64,000 nucleotides of DNA. Source: Orobanche coerulescens. Taxonomy: Eukaryota > Streptophyta > Magnoliopsida > Lamiales > Orobanchaceae. The stretch spans positions 11,748,501 to 11,812,500 of the forward strand of contig CM065815.1 in assembly GCA_033398695.1 (NCBI GenBank), given 5' to 3'. A model generated the notes under the pieces. That model was not told the DNA's origin. It saw only the letters and a list, made by a program, of their open reading frames with translations, and searched no databases. This document shows positions 43,998-55,685 of this stretch, piece by piece. Position 1 is the stretch's first letter. Every line of letters starts with the position of its first letter. The position numbers were made by a program, and so were the translations under genes.

Positions 43998-44375
43998 CAG
44001 TCTGAGATCACTGAACTTCACATGAGAATGATAATCGAGATTGAATATAAGTGTTGTGATGATATTTATTTCCTTGAATTCAAAGATGTTTGAATCCGTA
44101 AGATCATTCATAATCGTATGAACATGATATGTATGGAGATAACGTACGTTAATCACTGAGGATTTCGTAAGCTTCATCACAGTTAGCAGTCTGAGATCAC
44201 CGAACTTCACATGAGAATGATAATCGAGATTGAATATAAGTGTTGTGATGATATTCATTTCCTTGAATTCAAAGATGTTTGAATCAATAAGATCATTCAT
44301 AATCGTATGAACATGATATGTATGGAGATAACGTATGTTAATCACTAAGGATTTCGTAAGCTTCATCACAGTTAG
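43998..44375. repeat. 189-bp tandem duplication in chromovirus 3 LTR
   Basis: Two copies (about 43998-44186 and 44187-44375), each starting CAGTCTGAGATCAC and ending with AAGCTTCATCACAGTTAG, with only a few differences. The open minus-strand frame across it is a repeat artefact. Confidence 0.9.
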
Positions 44376-45567
44376 AACAGTCGTCTGCCCAGTGAGAAAC
44401 TGCCATGCACGCTTAGCGTATGCTATGCTATGTAGTTAACGTATGCTATCGGGCATAGTTAATGTACGCTATGTTTGGTACGTAACGTACGTTATATCAT
44501 CAGACGAGTCAGTCGACTGATCAGAGAGGGACTGTCAATACATGGTTAGCGTACGCTAGACTTCGTAGTTTACGTGCGCTAACGAGTAGGCTTAACATCC
44601 ACTACCTATGGTACGTAATGTACGTTAAGCAGTTCAGGCAGGTTACGTTATATGAACTTCCGACCGTAATTTGGATTGTTAGATGTTCGTACGACTTGAG
44701 ATGAATTCTATATTATTTCTTTTGTTAAGGTTTGAGCTTAGCAACGTGATTGATCGAATGAAGCGACCTTCGAGCGTTTTGTTATTCGTGGGAGTATTAT
44801 TCTTGTCTTCGAATCGAGGCAAGTACCTTAATTGTTTTATGTATTGATGTCATTCATATTGTTGTACATGTATGTCATTGTATGTCCACCTCCTGTTGAT
44901 CCGACGGGATCATCGGGGGATCTATGCTAGCGTGTGCTGGATCATCGGACGGGTTTTTCCACCTCGGATTGGTTTGACGGAATCATCGGGGGTCTAGACA
45001 GTGAACGCTGGATCATCGGAATTACTATGTGTATGTTGTGATATCATGTTGTGATTATCATGTGTGTATGTTATTATTGAGTTTCTCGCATGAGAAGACT
45101 CGTTGGTATTTTGTCATTTATGTTATTATTATTCTTCGTGAGATGTTGAATAATATGTTGTGGTACTTGTACTAGCATCGTTGTGCTAACCCCTTCGGGG
45201 GTGAACATTTGTTTATGTTCAGGATCCAGGAGATCAGGGAAACAACCATTGGAGCTGCATGATGGAGCTGCATGATGATGAGGGTGCAGAGTGATGTTCC
45301 GGCCGGATTTATTCGTCTGTTGATTCTGTTGTTTTAATAAGTACTCGAGTACATCGTCGTTTGTGATGATTTGGATTTGGTGATGTATTAATACTCTTCC
45401 TTTGGACATTTATATTTTCAGTATTGGTCAGAACTGTTTGTACTTTTATTTCAGTTACTTTCATACGTTGGTATTTATTATTGTCTTTTCATTTCTTCAG
45501 CCTTGTAAATCCTTATGTAAAGGATTTACGGCGCTGTAATATTCCTGAATATATCGGGGTTGTTACA

Positions 45568-46076
45568 ATATTAGCGTGCGCTAACGGGGTCACCCGGTAG
45601 TCCAGTGGCTACTGACATGCGACGTTAGCGCACGCTACCAAGCCTTAGCGTGCGATAACTGGTGTCCTGCCGAAAGTCCAGTTCACTGCCCAACTCCACT
45701 AGCGTGCACTACGACTGGGCACTAGCGCGCGCTACGCAACTCCTATAGCGTGCGCTAGATGCCGCCTAGCGTCCGTTACCTGCTAGTCCAGAAAGTAGAA
45801 ATACCTCACTGCCTTGGCCGACTCTGCTCGTTAGCGTGCGCTAAGGCTCAAAGCTAGCGTGCGCTACTCAAGTATAAATAGCGTGCGTTAGCCTAGGCCT
45901 AGCGTACGTTATCCGCCTGTCCCAGAACACTGCCGAAAGGTCCAAACAACACGAACATGATCCGAAAGGTACGAGACTCTAGAATCAACATCGACAACAT
46001 CTCAATAAGCGCTTACAGAGCGATAAAAGTGAAACAACGGCAAGATCAATAATTCAATAAAAAGTACGGGTATTAC
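45568..46076 (-). mobile_element. LTR fragment of a chromovirus-like family
   Basis: The right end AAAAAGTACGGGTATTACA matches, more intactly, the end of the solo LTR near 38411. Its first 350 bp hold about ten TAGCGYGCGCTA motifs with AGTCCAG spacers. The left end is set by the chromovirus 3 LTR at 45567. The missing remainder was probably removed together with the chromovirus 3 5' half. LINE-A resumes at 46077. Confidence 0.8.
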
Positions 46077-47271
46077 AACTATTAGCCAATGTCAACCTCT
46101 CATCAGAAAAATACTTGACCGTATTGATTGCTGGAGCTCAAAGTTACTTTTATATGCAGGTCGAATTCAGTTAATCAAACCAGTACTCTTTGGGGTGCAA
46201 ACCTATTGGAGCTAAATTTTCCTATTACATATAAAAGTGTTGCAAGTTATTCAGTATGCTTGTAGAACTTTCCTTTGGACATGTTCATCTAATACCTCCA
46301 AAAGGGCCCATGTGGCATAGGATCATCTCTGTCTACCCAAATATGCTGGTGGTTGGAACCTCAGGAATGTGTGCACTTGGAAGGATGTGTGCACTTGGAA
46401 TAAAGCAGCTCTGTGCAAGCTGCTTTGGAAGCTATCTCAAAAGAAGGATAACATTTGGATTCGTTGGGTCCATGGCTATTATGTAAAGCAGAGGGATTTA
46501 TTGACTGAATATTCCTGCAACTGCTTCCTGGCTTGTGAAGAAAATTATTGGAGCAAGGAGTTACATTCAATGTCTGCCTAATGGGAATCAGGTACTAGCT
46601 CAGTCTCTTTTCTCTATTGGCAAATTATATAAAGACATGAGAGAGGACATTCAGATGATTAGTTGGCAGAAAATTGTTTGTTGCAATGTGGCTCCCCCAA
46701 GTTTATATTCATTATCTGGCTCACCATGTGGGGGAGCATGTGATCATCTTCTAAAGTTAGGCGTCCATGTGAATCCCAAATGCTGTCTGTGTGAAGGGTT
46801 GAATGAGAGTTTGGACCATCTCTTCTTTGAGTGTCCATACTCAGCTGATTGTTGGATGAGGCAAGCTCAGTGGTGTGGAGTTACAAGGAGGGCGCATAAA
46901 TGGGAACAGGAAAAGGAATTTTTGATCTCTCAATGCAAAGCTAAGACAGGAAAGCAACATATGTATCGTCTCCTTTATACTATGGCAGTGAATTTAGTTT
47001 GGCAGGAGAGGAACTATAGAAAATTTCAGAATGCCAAAAAAGGAGTGGAGAAAGTGGTTCAAGAAGGAAAAACGACGATGGTGATTTGTAGCATAAAAGA
47101 CCCTAAGCTAGCTCGGTATATGCATGATTCCATTCAGTGGTAAATTGTAATCTCGAGGTGCTAGCGTTGGATTTTGTAAGCTTTTGAGGATTTTTTGTTT
47201 TGTACTCTTATATGCATCAATGGTGAAATAAAATAGTTTATTTACCAAAAAAAAAAAAAAAGAACATACAG
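46077..47271 (+). pseudogene. LINE-A ORF2 C-terminus (RT end, zf-RVT), 3' UTR and poly(A)
   Basis: The first part matches the RT C-terminus (WSSKLLLYAGRIQLIKPVL, FLWTCSS, KYAGGWNLRN). A zf-RVT domain follows (46535-47143) with GVHVNPKCCLCEGLNESLDH and LFFECPYSADCW, a CX2C...HX4C set. It ends at a TAA (47141-47143). A 3' UTR of about 110 bp ends in a poly(A) run (about 47251-47265). Stops at 46214 and about 46318, and frame changes near 46390 and 46560, mark decay. Confidence 0.85.
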
Positions 47272-47519
47272 GTAAGATACCTATCTACATACTTAATTTT
47301 GGGTATTACTAAACACCGCCCAAAATTACTAGCCACCGTCCTATAAGATTACCTTTTTATCCATTTCAAGTCTTTCATTATTTCTAAACACCACACCACA
47401 CCAAAATCTTTCAAGCTCAAGTTTTTCGAATATAACACACAATCAAATATATATCGTCAATATTATCGAAAACTACAAAAATGGACGAGAATTCGCATCT
47501 GGAGGTAATTTTTCGGAGA

Positions 47520-47770
47520 AAATGACGCAGGCGTCTGATTATTCCGCCTGTTCCATGGTACAGGCATCCCCAGATTCCGCCTGGACCATGGTACAGGCGT
47601 GCAGTCTTGAGCCTTCAGTCTAGGTCTAGCGTCTAAACCAGACGCTGAACCATGGTCGGGACGTCCGATTGACGCTGTGCCATGGCCAAAGGCGTCCGAT
47701 CAGACGCTGTGCGTGGCCGGGCGTCAGCGACGCCTCGGCCATGGTCCAGCGCAATTTTGACGCTGGACCC
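47520..47770. repeat. MULE left subterminal repeats (GACGC / CCATGG)
   Basis: Repeated ACCATGGTACAGGCG, GACGCTGTGCCATGGCC and GCGTCCGATCAGACGC units, many as small inverted repeats centred on CCATGG. The same motif set, in mirror order, is at 52130-52360 near the right end. Confidence 0.8.
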
Positions 47771-47853
47771 TTTTTTTACTCGATTTTAAATTTTAATAAT
47801 AATATTATTAGTATTATTATTAACATTCTGTCAATTAAAAATTTCAAGTTATA

Positions 47854-49763
47854 TTGGAAGAATTTGAAGGTGACGGCGTTGATTATAGTGGTTATTTCGT
47901 CAATGACGAAATATTCGATAGTGATTGTGATACGATTGGTTGGGCGAAAAAAATTGCTCTTCAAATTGGTTTCGAGTTGATCATTTCACCTTACAAGAAT
48001 AAAGGAAAGACAAAGCTATTGAGATGTAACCGTGGTGAACGGTACATAGGGTATTAAGAGATTTGGATGTCGCTGCTCGAAAGGACACAAAGACGAAAGC
48101 ATGAAAGTGTACATTTCAGATAAAGGCCGAACAATTGCATGACTTGAGTGGTTGGATAATCAGACCGATGTCTGGGACTAAGGGTATGCACAATCACTCA
48201 TTTATTGTATATATGGAGGGGCATCGTCAAATGAGTGGACTGAGTAAATAGGCCAAACAAGTTGTTCGTGAGATGAGTGCTGCTCAAGCCAAGCCGTGTG
48301 CCATCTTGGTGGCCATTCGTAATAAATTTCCGAGGACAAACCGACTAGACGACATATCTATAATTATAGAGACCACTTGAGGAAGCATGATTTTGAAGAA
48401 AGAGATGTCGCTTGGTCGGTTTCACCATTTGGTGTGACGAATAACTACGTACATTGGACGCAGCCGACCGGATACAAATGTTGTTACCCACGTGTTCATG
48501 GCACATCCAACATCAATCAACTTAATCCGACCTACAGATGGTTCATTGGCATGGATTCCACCTACAAAACGAATAAGTACAAGATGCCATTTCTCGAGAT
48601 AGTCGGGATGACTCCATGTAACAAGAACTTCCTAATCGCCTATGCAATTATGAAAGATGAGACCGAATCGAGCTACGCGTAGGTGTTACAGAAGTTGAAA
48701 ATTTTGCTTGGGTTTGATGTTCATCCGACGGCTATTGTTACGGATCGCGAGTTGGGATTGATGCGTCCTATTGAAGAGATATTTCCAGAGAGTGCCCACT
48801 TACTTTGCACATGGCATATTAATAAGGATGTTGAAGACAAGGTCTACGAATTTGTGGAAAAGATAAAGAAATGGGCCAAAGGTTTAAAAATGGGAAATGG
48901 AAGAAAATCATGGAAGCGGCGATCAAGAGGAATATGATCAAGCGGTGCAACTCATGAAGGATACATGGAGATGGAATCCTAAGGTGATATCATACGTTGA
49001 GGGTACATGGCTAAAATACAAGGACATGTTCGTTGTTGCGTGGACGAATAAAGTGCTTCATTTTGGAAACACAACCACTTGTAGAGTTGAGAGTGCACAT
49101 GCCGAGTTAAAGCAATGGCTTAATTCTTCCACCGGAGCCCTCGATACCGTCTGGACCAAAGTGAACCAGAGATTGAATCACAACTTACGCAGATCGATAC
49201 ACACTTGAACAGTCTAGGTGTCGTGTGCGTGGTGTATTCTCGGTTTTCCGCTCAACTACTTGCTTGTCGTGTTTCCCATCATTGTTCATGCGACATCACG
49301 AATGAATTGACACGTATGAGAGAATTAAGTGATCAAGTGTACCATCGTTGCGGTTGTTCACTCCAAACCACCCATCAGATTCCTTGTGCGTGTGAGCTCA
49401 AGAGACATATGGAATCGCGGACCCCATGCAGTGTTAGTCGTCTTCACATATTTTGGCAAACACTTATTATTAGTGATGGTGGGGACACGACCGAATTTGT
49501 CGATCCTTCTACCGGTGCTGAATCGGAGGACCAGCGATACTTTCAGGCCCTCAACGGCAACACGGCCTAGCCAAGAGATTGTCATTTGTCATTTAGGAGA
49601 TACGTACAAACATTTTATTCGTCTAGATTTAATGCCAAATTTTCCTGTACCGCCCATAGCGAGTAACTGGTTTAGAATCCATGATAGTAGTGTTGGTGGC
49701 TGGGAGAATTTGTATACGAGCAGGAGAGAAAAATGGAATAGATTAGTCGGTATGATGTAAAAC
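47854..49763 (+). pseudogene. MULE transposase (mudrA / FAR1-like)
   Basis: The start region (WAKKIALQIGFELIISPYKN, LLRCNRGERY) is the FAR1-type N-terminal segment. A poorly preserved stretch with stops (48060-48370) follows. Then comes the MULE transposase domain: FIGMDSTYKTNKYKMPFLEI (first aspartate, about 48554), TAIVTDRELGLM (second aspartate, about 48740), LLCTWHINKDVE, and TTCRVESAHAELKQWL (glutamate, about 49090). A SWIM-like CGCSLQTTHQIPCACEL lies near 49350. Three catalytic residues survive, but frame changes near 48682, 48900 and 49205 split it. Its 3' end is about 370 bp from the converging PMD gene. Confidence 0.85.
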
Positions 49764-50130
49764 TTTATTTGTTGTATGTTCCTTAATTAATAAAATTTTC
49801 GTTTTTGTTGATCTTTATAGTTGATAGTTGATTTTCTTTTATGTTGATTTTCCTTAATTAGTCGGTATGATGTAAAACTTTATTTGTTGTATGTTCCTTA
49901 ATTAATAAAATTTTCGTTTTTGTTGATCTTTATAGTTGATAGTTGATTTTCTTTTATGTTGATCTTGATAGTTGACAGAAAAATTTTAGTTTTTGTAAGC
50001 AGAACAGAAAAAAACAAACAAAAGTAAAGTGCCAAATGCAAAACGAAAGTGTCAATCAATATACAAAATACAAAAAAAAAACGAAAACGCCAAACAAAAT
50101 ACCATCACAAACAAAATATAAAATACAAAA
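49764..50130. other. Spacer between convergent MULE genes with a tandem duplication
   Basis: AT-rich, non-coding. It has a roughly 100-bp direct duplication (AGTCGGTATGATGTAAAACT at about 49745 and 49860, continuing through TTTTCGTTTTTGTTGATCTT). Confidence 0.7.
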
Positions 50131-52026
50131 TCAGTTGGCCAAATGCCAATCCCTCATGAACTCCTCGAGCATCGTCGTCGCTTCATCCGCCTGGTCTGGG
50201 GGAAGGTGTCTGATACAGTGTTGGGTAATACCGACGGATCGACTCACCCACTGTAAAAAATAGAGACAATATAATACAATGAGTAATCTATGATGAAATC
50301 AAACAAAGTACAAAGTTAAAGAACATACGTAATCGGTGCTGGAACGAGAAGGGATCACTAATCCAGGTGCTGCACCGCTGCTCGCAAGAGCCGAGGTGCG
50401 ACACCGATAATACCACTCAATGTAATCATCGGCGCAAGCACTGATCATGAGTAGCAGCATCATAGTCAGCGATAGGAAGCCTGTATGAACCAGGAAACAT
50501 AATCGAAGAATCATATGACATCCGGATGGGATATTCAACTCGCATAACTGCCGACCACGCCCGAACCGCTTTCTCCTGTTCGGTGATCGGAAAGGGATGG
50601 TCTACACATAACCGAGCCGCCGTAATGCCCGACTGTGCATGTATGGCTCGATAATATCCCGATATCGTAGCCATCCAATGAATGTGGTCCTCGGGACATC
50701 CTCACGGATCGGGGCCATAAGGCAACCACAGATTCTGCGTACATGTAATCAACAAGTTATAGTATTTATTTTTTTATGAATTGTGATATTGTTTGAAGGA
50801 ATCGTTATACCTCTGCGGTCATCAATCGATCAATGCGGCGACGCAAAGATCGGAGGCGGTGCTCGTCCCTACCCTGGGCCGACACTCCATGTAGAAGCTC
50901 GAGGTGCGTGGAGTCAACAATCATACGCTCTCGATGAGGTCGAAAGGTGGAAAATACTCATAAATCCAAGCCCGAACGAGGGTAAGGCATCCATAAATCC
51001 CCATGGAGTCGCCGCGACTAGCGATACCGAAATGACGGTACATGAAAGCCAATGCGGCCGAACCCCATGAATACCGACTGTAGTATCCATACCGTCCCTC
51101 ACCTCCAATATGCAGAAGGCCTAATCCGGTTACCACTCTTGTCAACAAACAAGGTGGATCCAAATAACAACCACATCCAAGCTACGGCACAGGTGCCCTC
51201 CACTCGACCTCCATCGCGACATGACCTGAAAATCGAGTCCATAAGTATGCCGCCACCCCTAGTGAGTACTCGCAGCTCCAACCGCGATACTCCAAGAACC
51301 TCCATCACATCCACTCGCAATCGTAGATGTGCTATCGGCATCAACCAATCGCCTCGACAGAATGCGAAGGATTCGCCACACATCATGTAACATGATGGTC
51401 ATCTCTCCGAACGGCATGTGAAAAGAGTTCAGACGGCCGCCACCGCTCAACGAACGCAGAAATCAACGGGGAGTCAATATGTCCGAACATGGCATCCGTC
51501 AGTGGGATAACCCAGCCCCACCGATCCGACTCACTAAACAGGTGACATAACCGAGCGCCACCGACTCAAGCTCGACAAGCGGCAGCCCTGGTGTGACACT
51601 TCACAAACCTCTCATATCTCCAGTCCAGATACGCGCGGCGACATGCCTACCGAAACTCGGGATAACGCGCCATCGATAGGGCCACCAGCATCTCCTCGAA
51701 ACCATCCAAGATGTCTCATCCTCTGCCCTACGCCGTTTACTACCGGTAGACCCGAAGTCACAAACCTCCCCACTCTCCCCTTCCGAACCCGGCACGAAAA
51801 TGAAGAAGAATCATCACCGCCTCCCGATCGTCGGCCTCATCGTGCGAATAATACTCGCCGAATCCTCGCACCAAAATCGATAAGGTACGTCCTCTAATCC
51901 CCTACGCCCGCCTCCCGCCTGTCTACGAACGGAAGCATCAACACCACGAGCTCGTGTGACGCGCTCCGAACCCATCAACTCTGTGACTAGCGGCATAGAT
52001 TTGCCCGCTCCTCCTCTCATCTGCAT
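50131..52026 (-). pseudogene. Plant mobile domain (PMD / MAIN-like) gene in the MULE
   Basis: On the minus strand the reading begins MQMRGGAGKSM (52026) and ends EEFMRDWHLAN before the stop at 50131-50133. Recognisable PMD pieces, spread over frames, are PLISAFVERWRP (about 51450-51490), HMPFGEMTIMLHDV (about 51400), WGSAALAFMYRHFGIASRG (about 51030), GCLTLVRAWIYEYFPPF (about 50960) and RTTFIGWLRYRDIIEPY in restored phase (about 50650-50700). At least one intron (acceptor near 50256) is likely, besides frameshifts. PMD proteins such as MAIN and MAIL1 affect genome stability and TE silencing in plants. Many MULEs carry copies, of unknown use to the element. Confidence 0.75.
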
Positions 52027-52129
52027 TTAGCAAACAATACAACTAATAAGTAATAATCATACAAAGAATACACATTATTAATTATTAATTGAAAATTTTA
52101 TTTTTTCCAAAAATATGGTCAAGGCGGAA

Positions 52130-52360
52130 CGACGCTTGAACTATGGCACAAGCGCCTGTCCGGACGCCACTTCCATGGTCCAAGCGTCCGAGGCAGACGC
52201 TATCCAGCAAGCTAGGCCCGATCGACGCTCGGGCATGGTTTGGACGCCCGCGTGACGCTCGTACAGCCGAAGGCCCGCCGTGGACGCTGAGCCATGGACG
52301 AAGCGGAATCGACGACGCTGTGCCATGGCAAAGGCCATCGCTTGACGCTGTAATAAAATA
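52130..52360. repeat. MULE right subterminal repeats
   Basis: GACGC- and CCATGG-centred units mirroring 47520-47770, followed by a GC-rich CGGCGG tract (52455-52560). Open frames on both strands here reflect base composition. Confidence 0.75.
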
Positions 52361-52687
52361 ACGGCCGGCCTCGCCGTGCACTCGCGCACGGCCGCGGCCA
52401 TAAAACAAAAGAGAACGAAAAAATAAAATTACCGGCGCTTTTCCTTTTCCGGACATGGCGGCGGTGCGGCGGCAGACGGTGGCTACGCGGCGGTAAGATG
52501 GCGGCGGACGGCGGTTTATCGGCGGTAGTGTGGCGGCGGTTCGGCTGCGTCGGGTGGGTTGTTTAGAGAGAAAAGTATTGTTAAATTAGGATCCAAAATC
52601 TAATTAATATGAATTAAGGGCTAAACGGTAATCTTATAGGGCGGTGGCTAGTAATTTTGGGCGGTGTTTAGTAATCCAGTTAATTTT

Positions 52688-52836
52688 TCATAAGTTAATT
52701 AGATAAAGTCAACACAAAAAATACAAAAATGACGCAGCGGATACTTGCAAATAGTTTGGCTACGTAAAATATTACATTCGGGTACAGACTATTCATAGTC
52801 AACACCCATCACTGAATGAAGCGTATTACATTGGAA
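52688..52836. other. Spacer between two Mutator-type elements
   Basis: About 150 bp of AT-rich sequence without a gene; the only unclaimed DNA between the two insertions. Confidence 0.6.
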
Positions 52837-52846
52837 TATTTACAAG

Positions 52847-55523
52847 AGAGGAGTAGGAATGTAGCCATTTGGACCCCTTAGACTACAAATTATGTCATGC
52901 AACTTAATAATGTCAAATTCTAGTCAATTTTACAACTTCTGGACGATTTTACCCTTCAACCCACCTATTTTTATCTCATCCTTTTCTTTTCATTTATTAT
53001 TTTTCTCTCTACTCTCATTTCATCTTTCTCCTCCCTGTTTTCTATTTCTTCCTTTTTTCTCTCTCCGCTCTTTTCATCTTTTTATTCTACCTTCACTTTC
53101 TCCTCTCCTCTCATATTTCTCTCTCCATTTCCTTCTCTTTCTCTATCTAAAAATATTTAAAATCTCGCTGGAAACCATCGCCGCTGCTGCCCCGCAAACC
53201 ACCATGGAGTTCGTAATATTCTCGACAGAACTCAAGGTTCGGGATCTTCCCTACTCTCTCTTTCGATTTTATTTCTCTTTCTCCATCTTCCTCTCTCTAG
53301 AAAAATCCTAGATATAATGTTATTTTCGTATTTATTTTTGATGATTGACAAGTTTTCATATGATTCCTGGTGATTCGTGGTATATTTGGGGCGATTTCCG
53401 ACCGATTTATATGTATTGGTATTTTACATCTAGTTTTTCGCATGTTTGCATACGTGGTTACGAATTTACAGCTGTTACGATTTATTCATTTCGTACTGTG
53501 TTACCATGTTACAATATTATCATTTCGTATCAGTATGAAGTTACGAAATTTGAATTTCATAACACATTTGTGCCGATTTGAAATTTTCGTATTGGAGATT
53601 TGGTATACATGTTACGAATTCGTAACTGTTACGATTGGTGAATTGATACGATTTGTGGTGGAACTGATTGGTGAATTCATATGAATCTTGTTATTATCGC
53701 TTGTTTTTCTCAGATCTGTTAGACATGTTACGAAAAATTCAATTTCGTATTGAATATTCTGTTACGATTTTACATCTTCGTATTGAAGTAATGATACGAA
53801 AAGCAAGAATAAATGATACGGAATGTGATTTTCATAATAAGGTTATAACTCTGTTACGAATTTAAAATTTTGTATTGGATATTTTGTATCCGTGTTACGA
53901 AATTCGTATTTCGTATCGTCATTTTTTTGCTTATTGGGTTTTTTGTGCGATTTAGTAACACTGTTAATTATGTTGTTATGAAATTCGTATTTCATAACAA
54001 ATGTCACCAATTTCGTAACAAATGTTACGAATTTCGAAATTCGTAACTAATTCTGTTGTGTGAGATCTGGTTACGAAGTTACGAAATTTAAATTTCGTAA
54101 CACATTTGGGGTAATGATACGAAAAGCAAGAATAAGTAATACGAAATGTGATTTTCATAATAAGGTTATAACTTTGTTATGAATTTAGAATTTCGTATTG
54201 GATATTTTGTATCCTGTTAAGAATTTCATAATTCGTATGGTCATTTTTAAGCTTATTGGGTTTTTTTGTGAGATTTAGTAACACTATTAATTATGTTGTT
54301 ACGAACTTCGTATTTCGTAACAAATGTTTATCAATTTCGTAACATATATTATGAATTTCGAAATTCATAACTAATTCTGCTGTGTGAGATGTTGTTACGA
54401 AGTTACAAAATTTAAATTTCGTAACACATTTGTGCGTTGTACATATTTTTGTCATGTTAACCCGTTAAGAAGTATAATTTCGTAACACTTATTGTTGATA
54501 CGAATTTCGAATTTCGTAACATTGTACTCCTTTGCTTTTGTTGTGAATTATTGTTACGCCGTAACTAATTCTGGTTAGTTACGAAATTGTAAAATCGTAA
54601 CAGGTTGTGTTTTGTAACCGTGTTATGAATTATAATTTCGTAACATAATTTGCTATTTCGTAACATTATTTACATGTTCCGAATTATTGATCTGATTTTA
54701 TTGTTTGTTTATTTTCGAACAAATGAACTTTTAGTCGAAAGAATCTGGCATCAGAAGACCACCGGATTATGCTAACTGGTGGGGAGAACACAGTAAAGGA
54801 TATCCGCTGAAATCAATATTGGAGCCTTCATGAAACTCCCCGACATCGTCCCAAAACTCGAAAAAGCACTCCATTACATCATGACTTGTTTCTCTATTAC
54901 GAATTACAATTTTTTTATTTCGTATCAACATGACTTGTTTCTCTATTACGAATTTACGGTTTCATATCAATTTGTCATTATTCTATGTTACGAATTTTAC
55001 AATTCATATAAATATGTCTTGTTTCTCTGTTACGAATTTATGATTTCATATCACTTTGTCATAATTCCATGTTATGATTTTATGAATTCGTATCAGTTTG
55101 TCATGATTCCATGTTACGAATTCAATATTTCATATCAGTGCGATGTACATATTTTTAAAATTAAAAATCTACAAAATACAAAACAATACCTCAAAATCGA
55201 CTTCAAGTCGCGTCAGAAAAAGGAAAAGAAAAAAAAATGAAGAAGAAAAAAAGGTGAAGAAGAAAGAGAGAGAAAAGAGAAAAATGAAGAAATAAATAGT
55301 GGAGAGAATATTTGTCGAGAAAGAGAGAGAGAAAGAGAAAATAGAAGATGAAAAGGAAATAAAGAAAAAAGAATGGAAAAAATGAAGAGAAAAGAGGGAA
55401 AAAGTTAAAAGTAAGGGTAAAATAGTCCCAAAACACTCAAATTGGCTAGAATTTGTCCATAAAATTCCTTGACAAATATTGTAGTCCACCTAATCAAAAT
55501 GACTATTTGGTTGTATTACCTTT
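52847..55523. mobile_element. Non-autonomous Mutator-like element rich in TTACGAAATTCGTAA-type repeats
   Basis: ATTTACAAG flanks both ends (52838-52846 and 55524-55532), a 9-bp duplication typical of MULEs. The first and last roughly 110 bp are degenerate inverted repeats (GTCAAATTCTAGTCAATTTT against GACAAATTCTAGCCAATTTG, then GAYTATTTTACCCTT). Polypyrimidine runs (52980-53160, and inverted at 55200-55400) follow both termini. The middle (53400-55140) is saturated with GTTACG, CGTAAC and AATTTCGTAAC motifs. No coding region is supported. Confidence 0.8.
53791..54436. repeat. 323-bp tandem duplication within the CGTAAC-rich element
   Basis: Copy 1 starts at 53791 and copy 2 at 54114, both with ATGATACGAAAAGCAAGAAT and ending near AAATTTCGTAACACATTTG. 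Each copy contains about a dozen CGTAAC/GTTACG motifs, several as inverted pairs such as TTTCGAAATTCGTAAC. Confidence 0.9.
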
Positions 55524-55532
55524 ATTTACAAG

Positions 55533-55685
55533 TACTAGTTTGATTACTTGAACGTTGTAATTGGACATAAACACAAATTGTCTTTTTTATAATTATTTTA
55601 GTGTTATCTTTAAATAATGCAATTGCATACTACTACATAACACAGTAGCATCCACTTTTGCAGATATAATTTGACATCTATAATA
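55533..55685. other. Spacer before Stowaway-like element
   Basis: AT-rich host DNA with nothing recognisable. Confidence 0.5.

Larger units (their letters stand above)
38976..45567 (+). mobile_element. Chromovirus 3 (Tekay/Del-like), 5' deleted
   Basis: Plus-strand gypsy element with a partial gag, protease, RT, RNase H, integrase and chromodomain, and a complete 3' LTR (42982-45567). The 5' LTR, primer site and gag N-terminus are missing; gag starts abruptly next to LINE-A sequence. It is related to chromovirus 1 but clearly a different family by LTR sequence. The 3' LTR is followed by an LTR fragment of another family (45568-46076), into which it had presumably inserted. Confidence 0.9.
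42982..45567 (+). repeat. 3' LTR of chromovirus 3 (2,586 bp)
   Basis: Starts TGTAATATCCGG and ends CGGGGTTGTTACA. It has a palindrome array (43134-43370) upstream of the TATA box (43382-43389), a 189-bp tandem duplication (43998-44375), a second palindrome cluster downstream (44400-44645), and modules with TCCGACGGGATCATCGGGG (44890-45010). Its 3' end repeats GTAATATTCCTGAATAT as in the other chromovirus LTRs. The 5' partner LTR is deleted. Confidence 0.9.
47301..52678. mobile_element. Mutator-like element (MULE), 5.4 kb, with PMD gene
   Basis: Terminal inverted repeats of about 55 bp (47301-47355 and 52624-52678) share ACTAAACACCGCCCAAAAT and TAGCCACCGYCCTATAAGAT. A 9-bp target duplication with one mismatch flanks them (CTTAATTTT at 47292-47300, GTTAATTTT at 52679-52687). 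Inside are a mudrA-type transposase relic on the plus strand and a plant mobile domain gene relic on the minus strand, tail to tail. Subterminal blocks rich in GACGC and CCATGG lie near both ends. Confidence 0.9.

Noticed and set aside
43989..44369. 126-residue minus-strand frame with internal duplication
   Set aside because: It is the translation of the 189-bp tandem duplication in an LTR.
50783..51897. Plus-strand frames in the PMD region
   Set aside because: The minus strand carries recognisable PMD motifs; the plus-strand frames are shadows.
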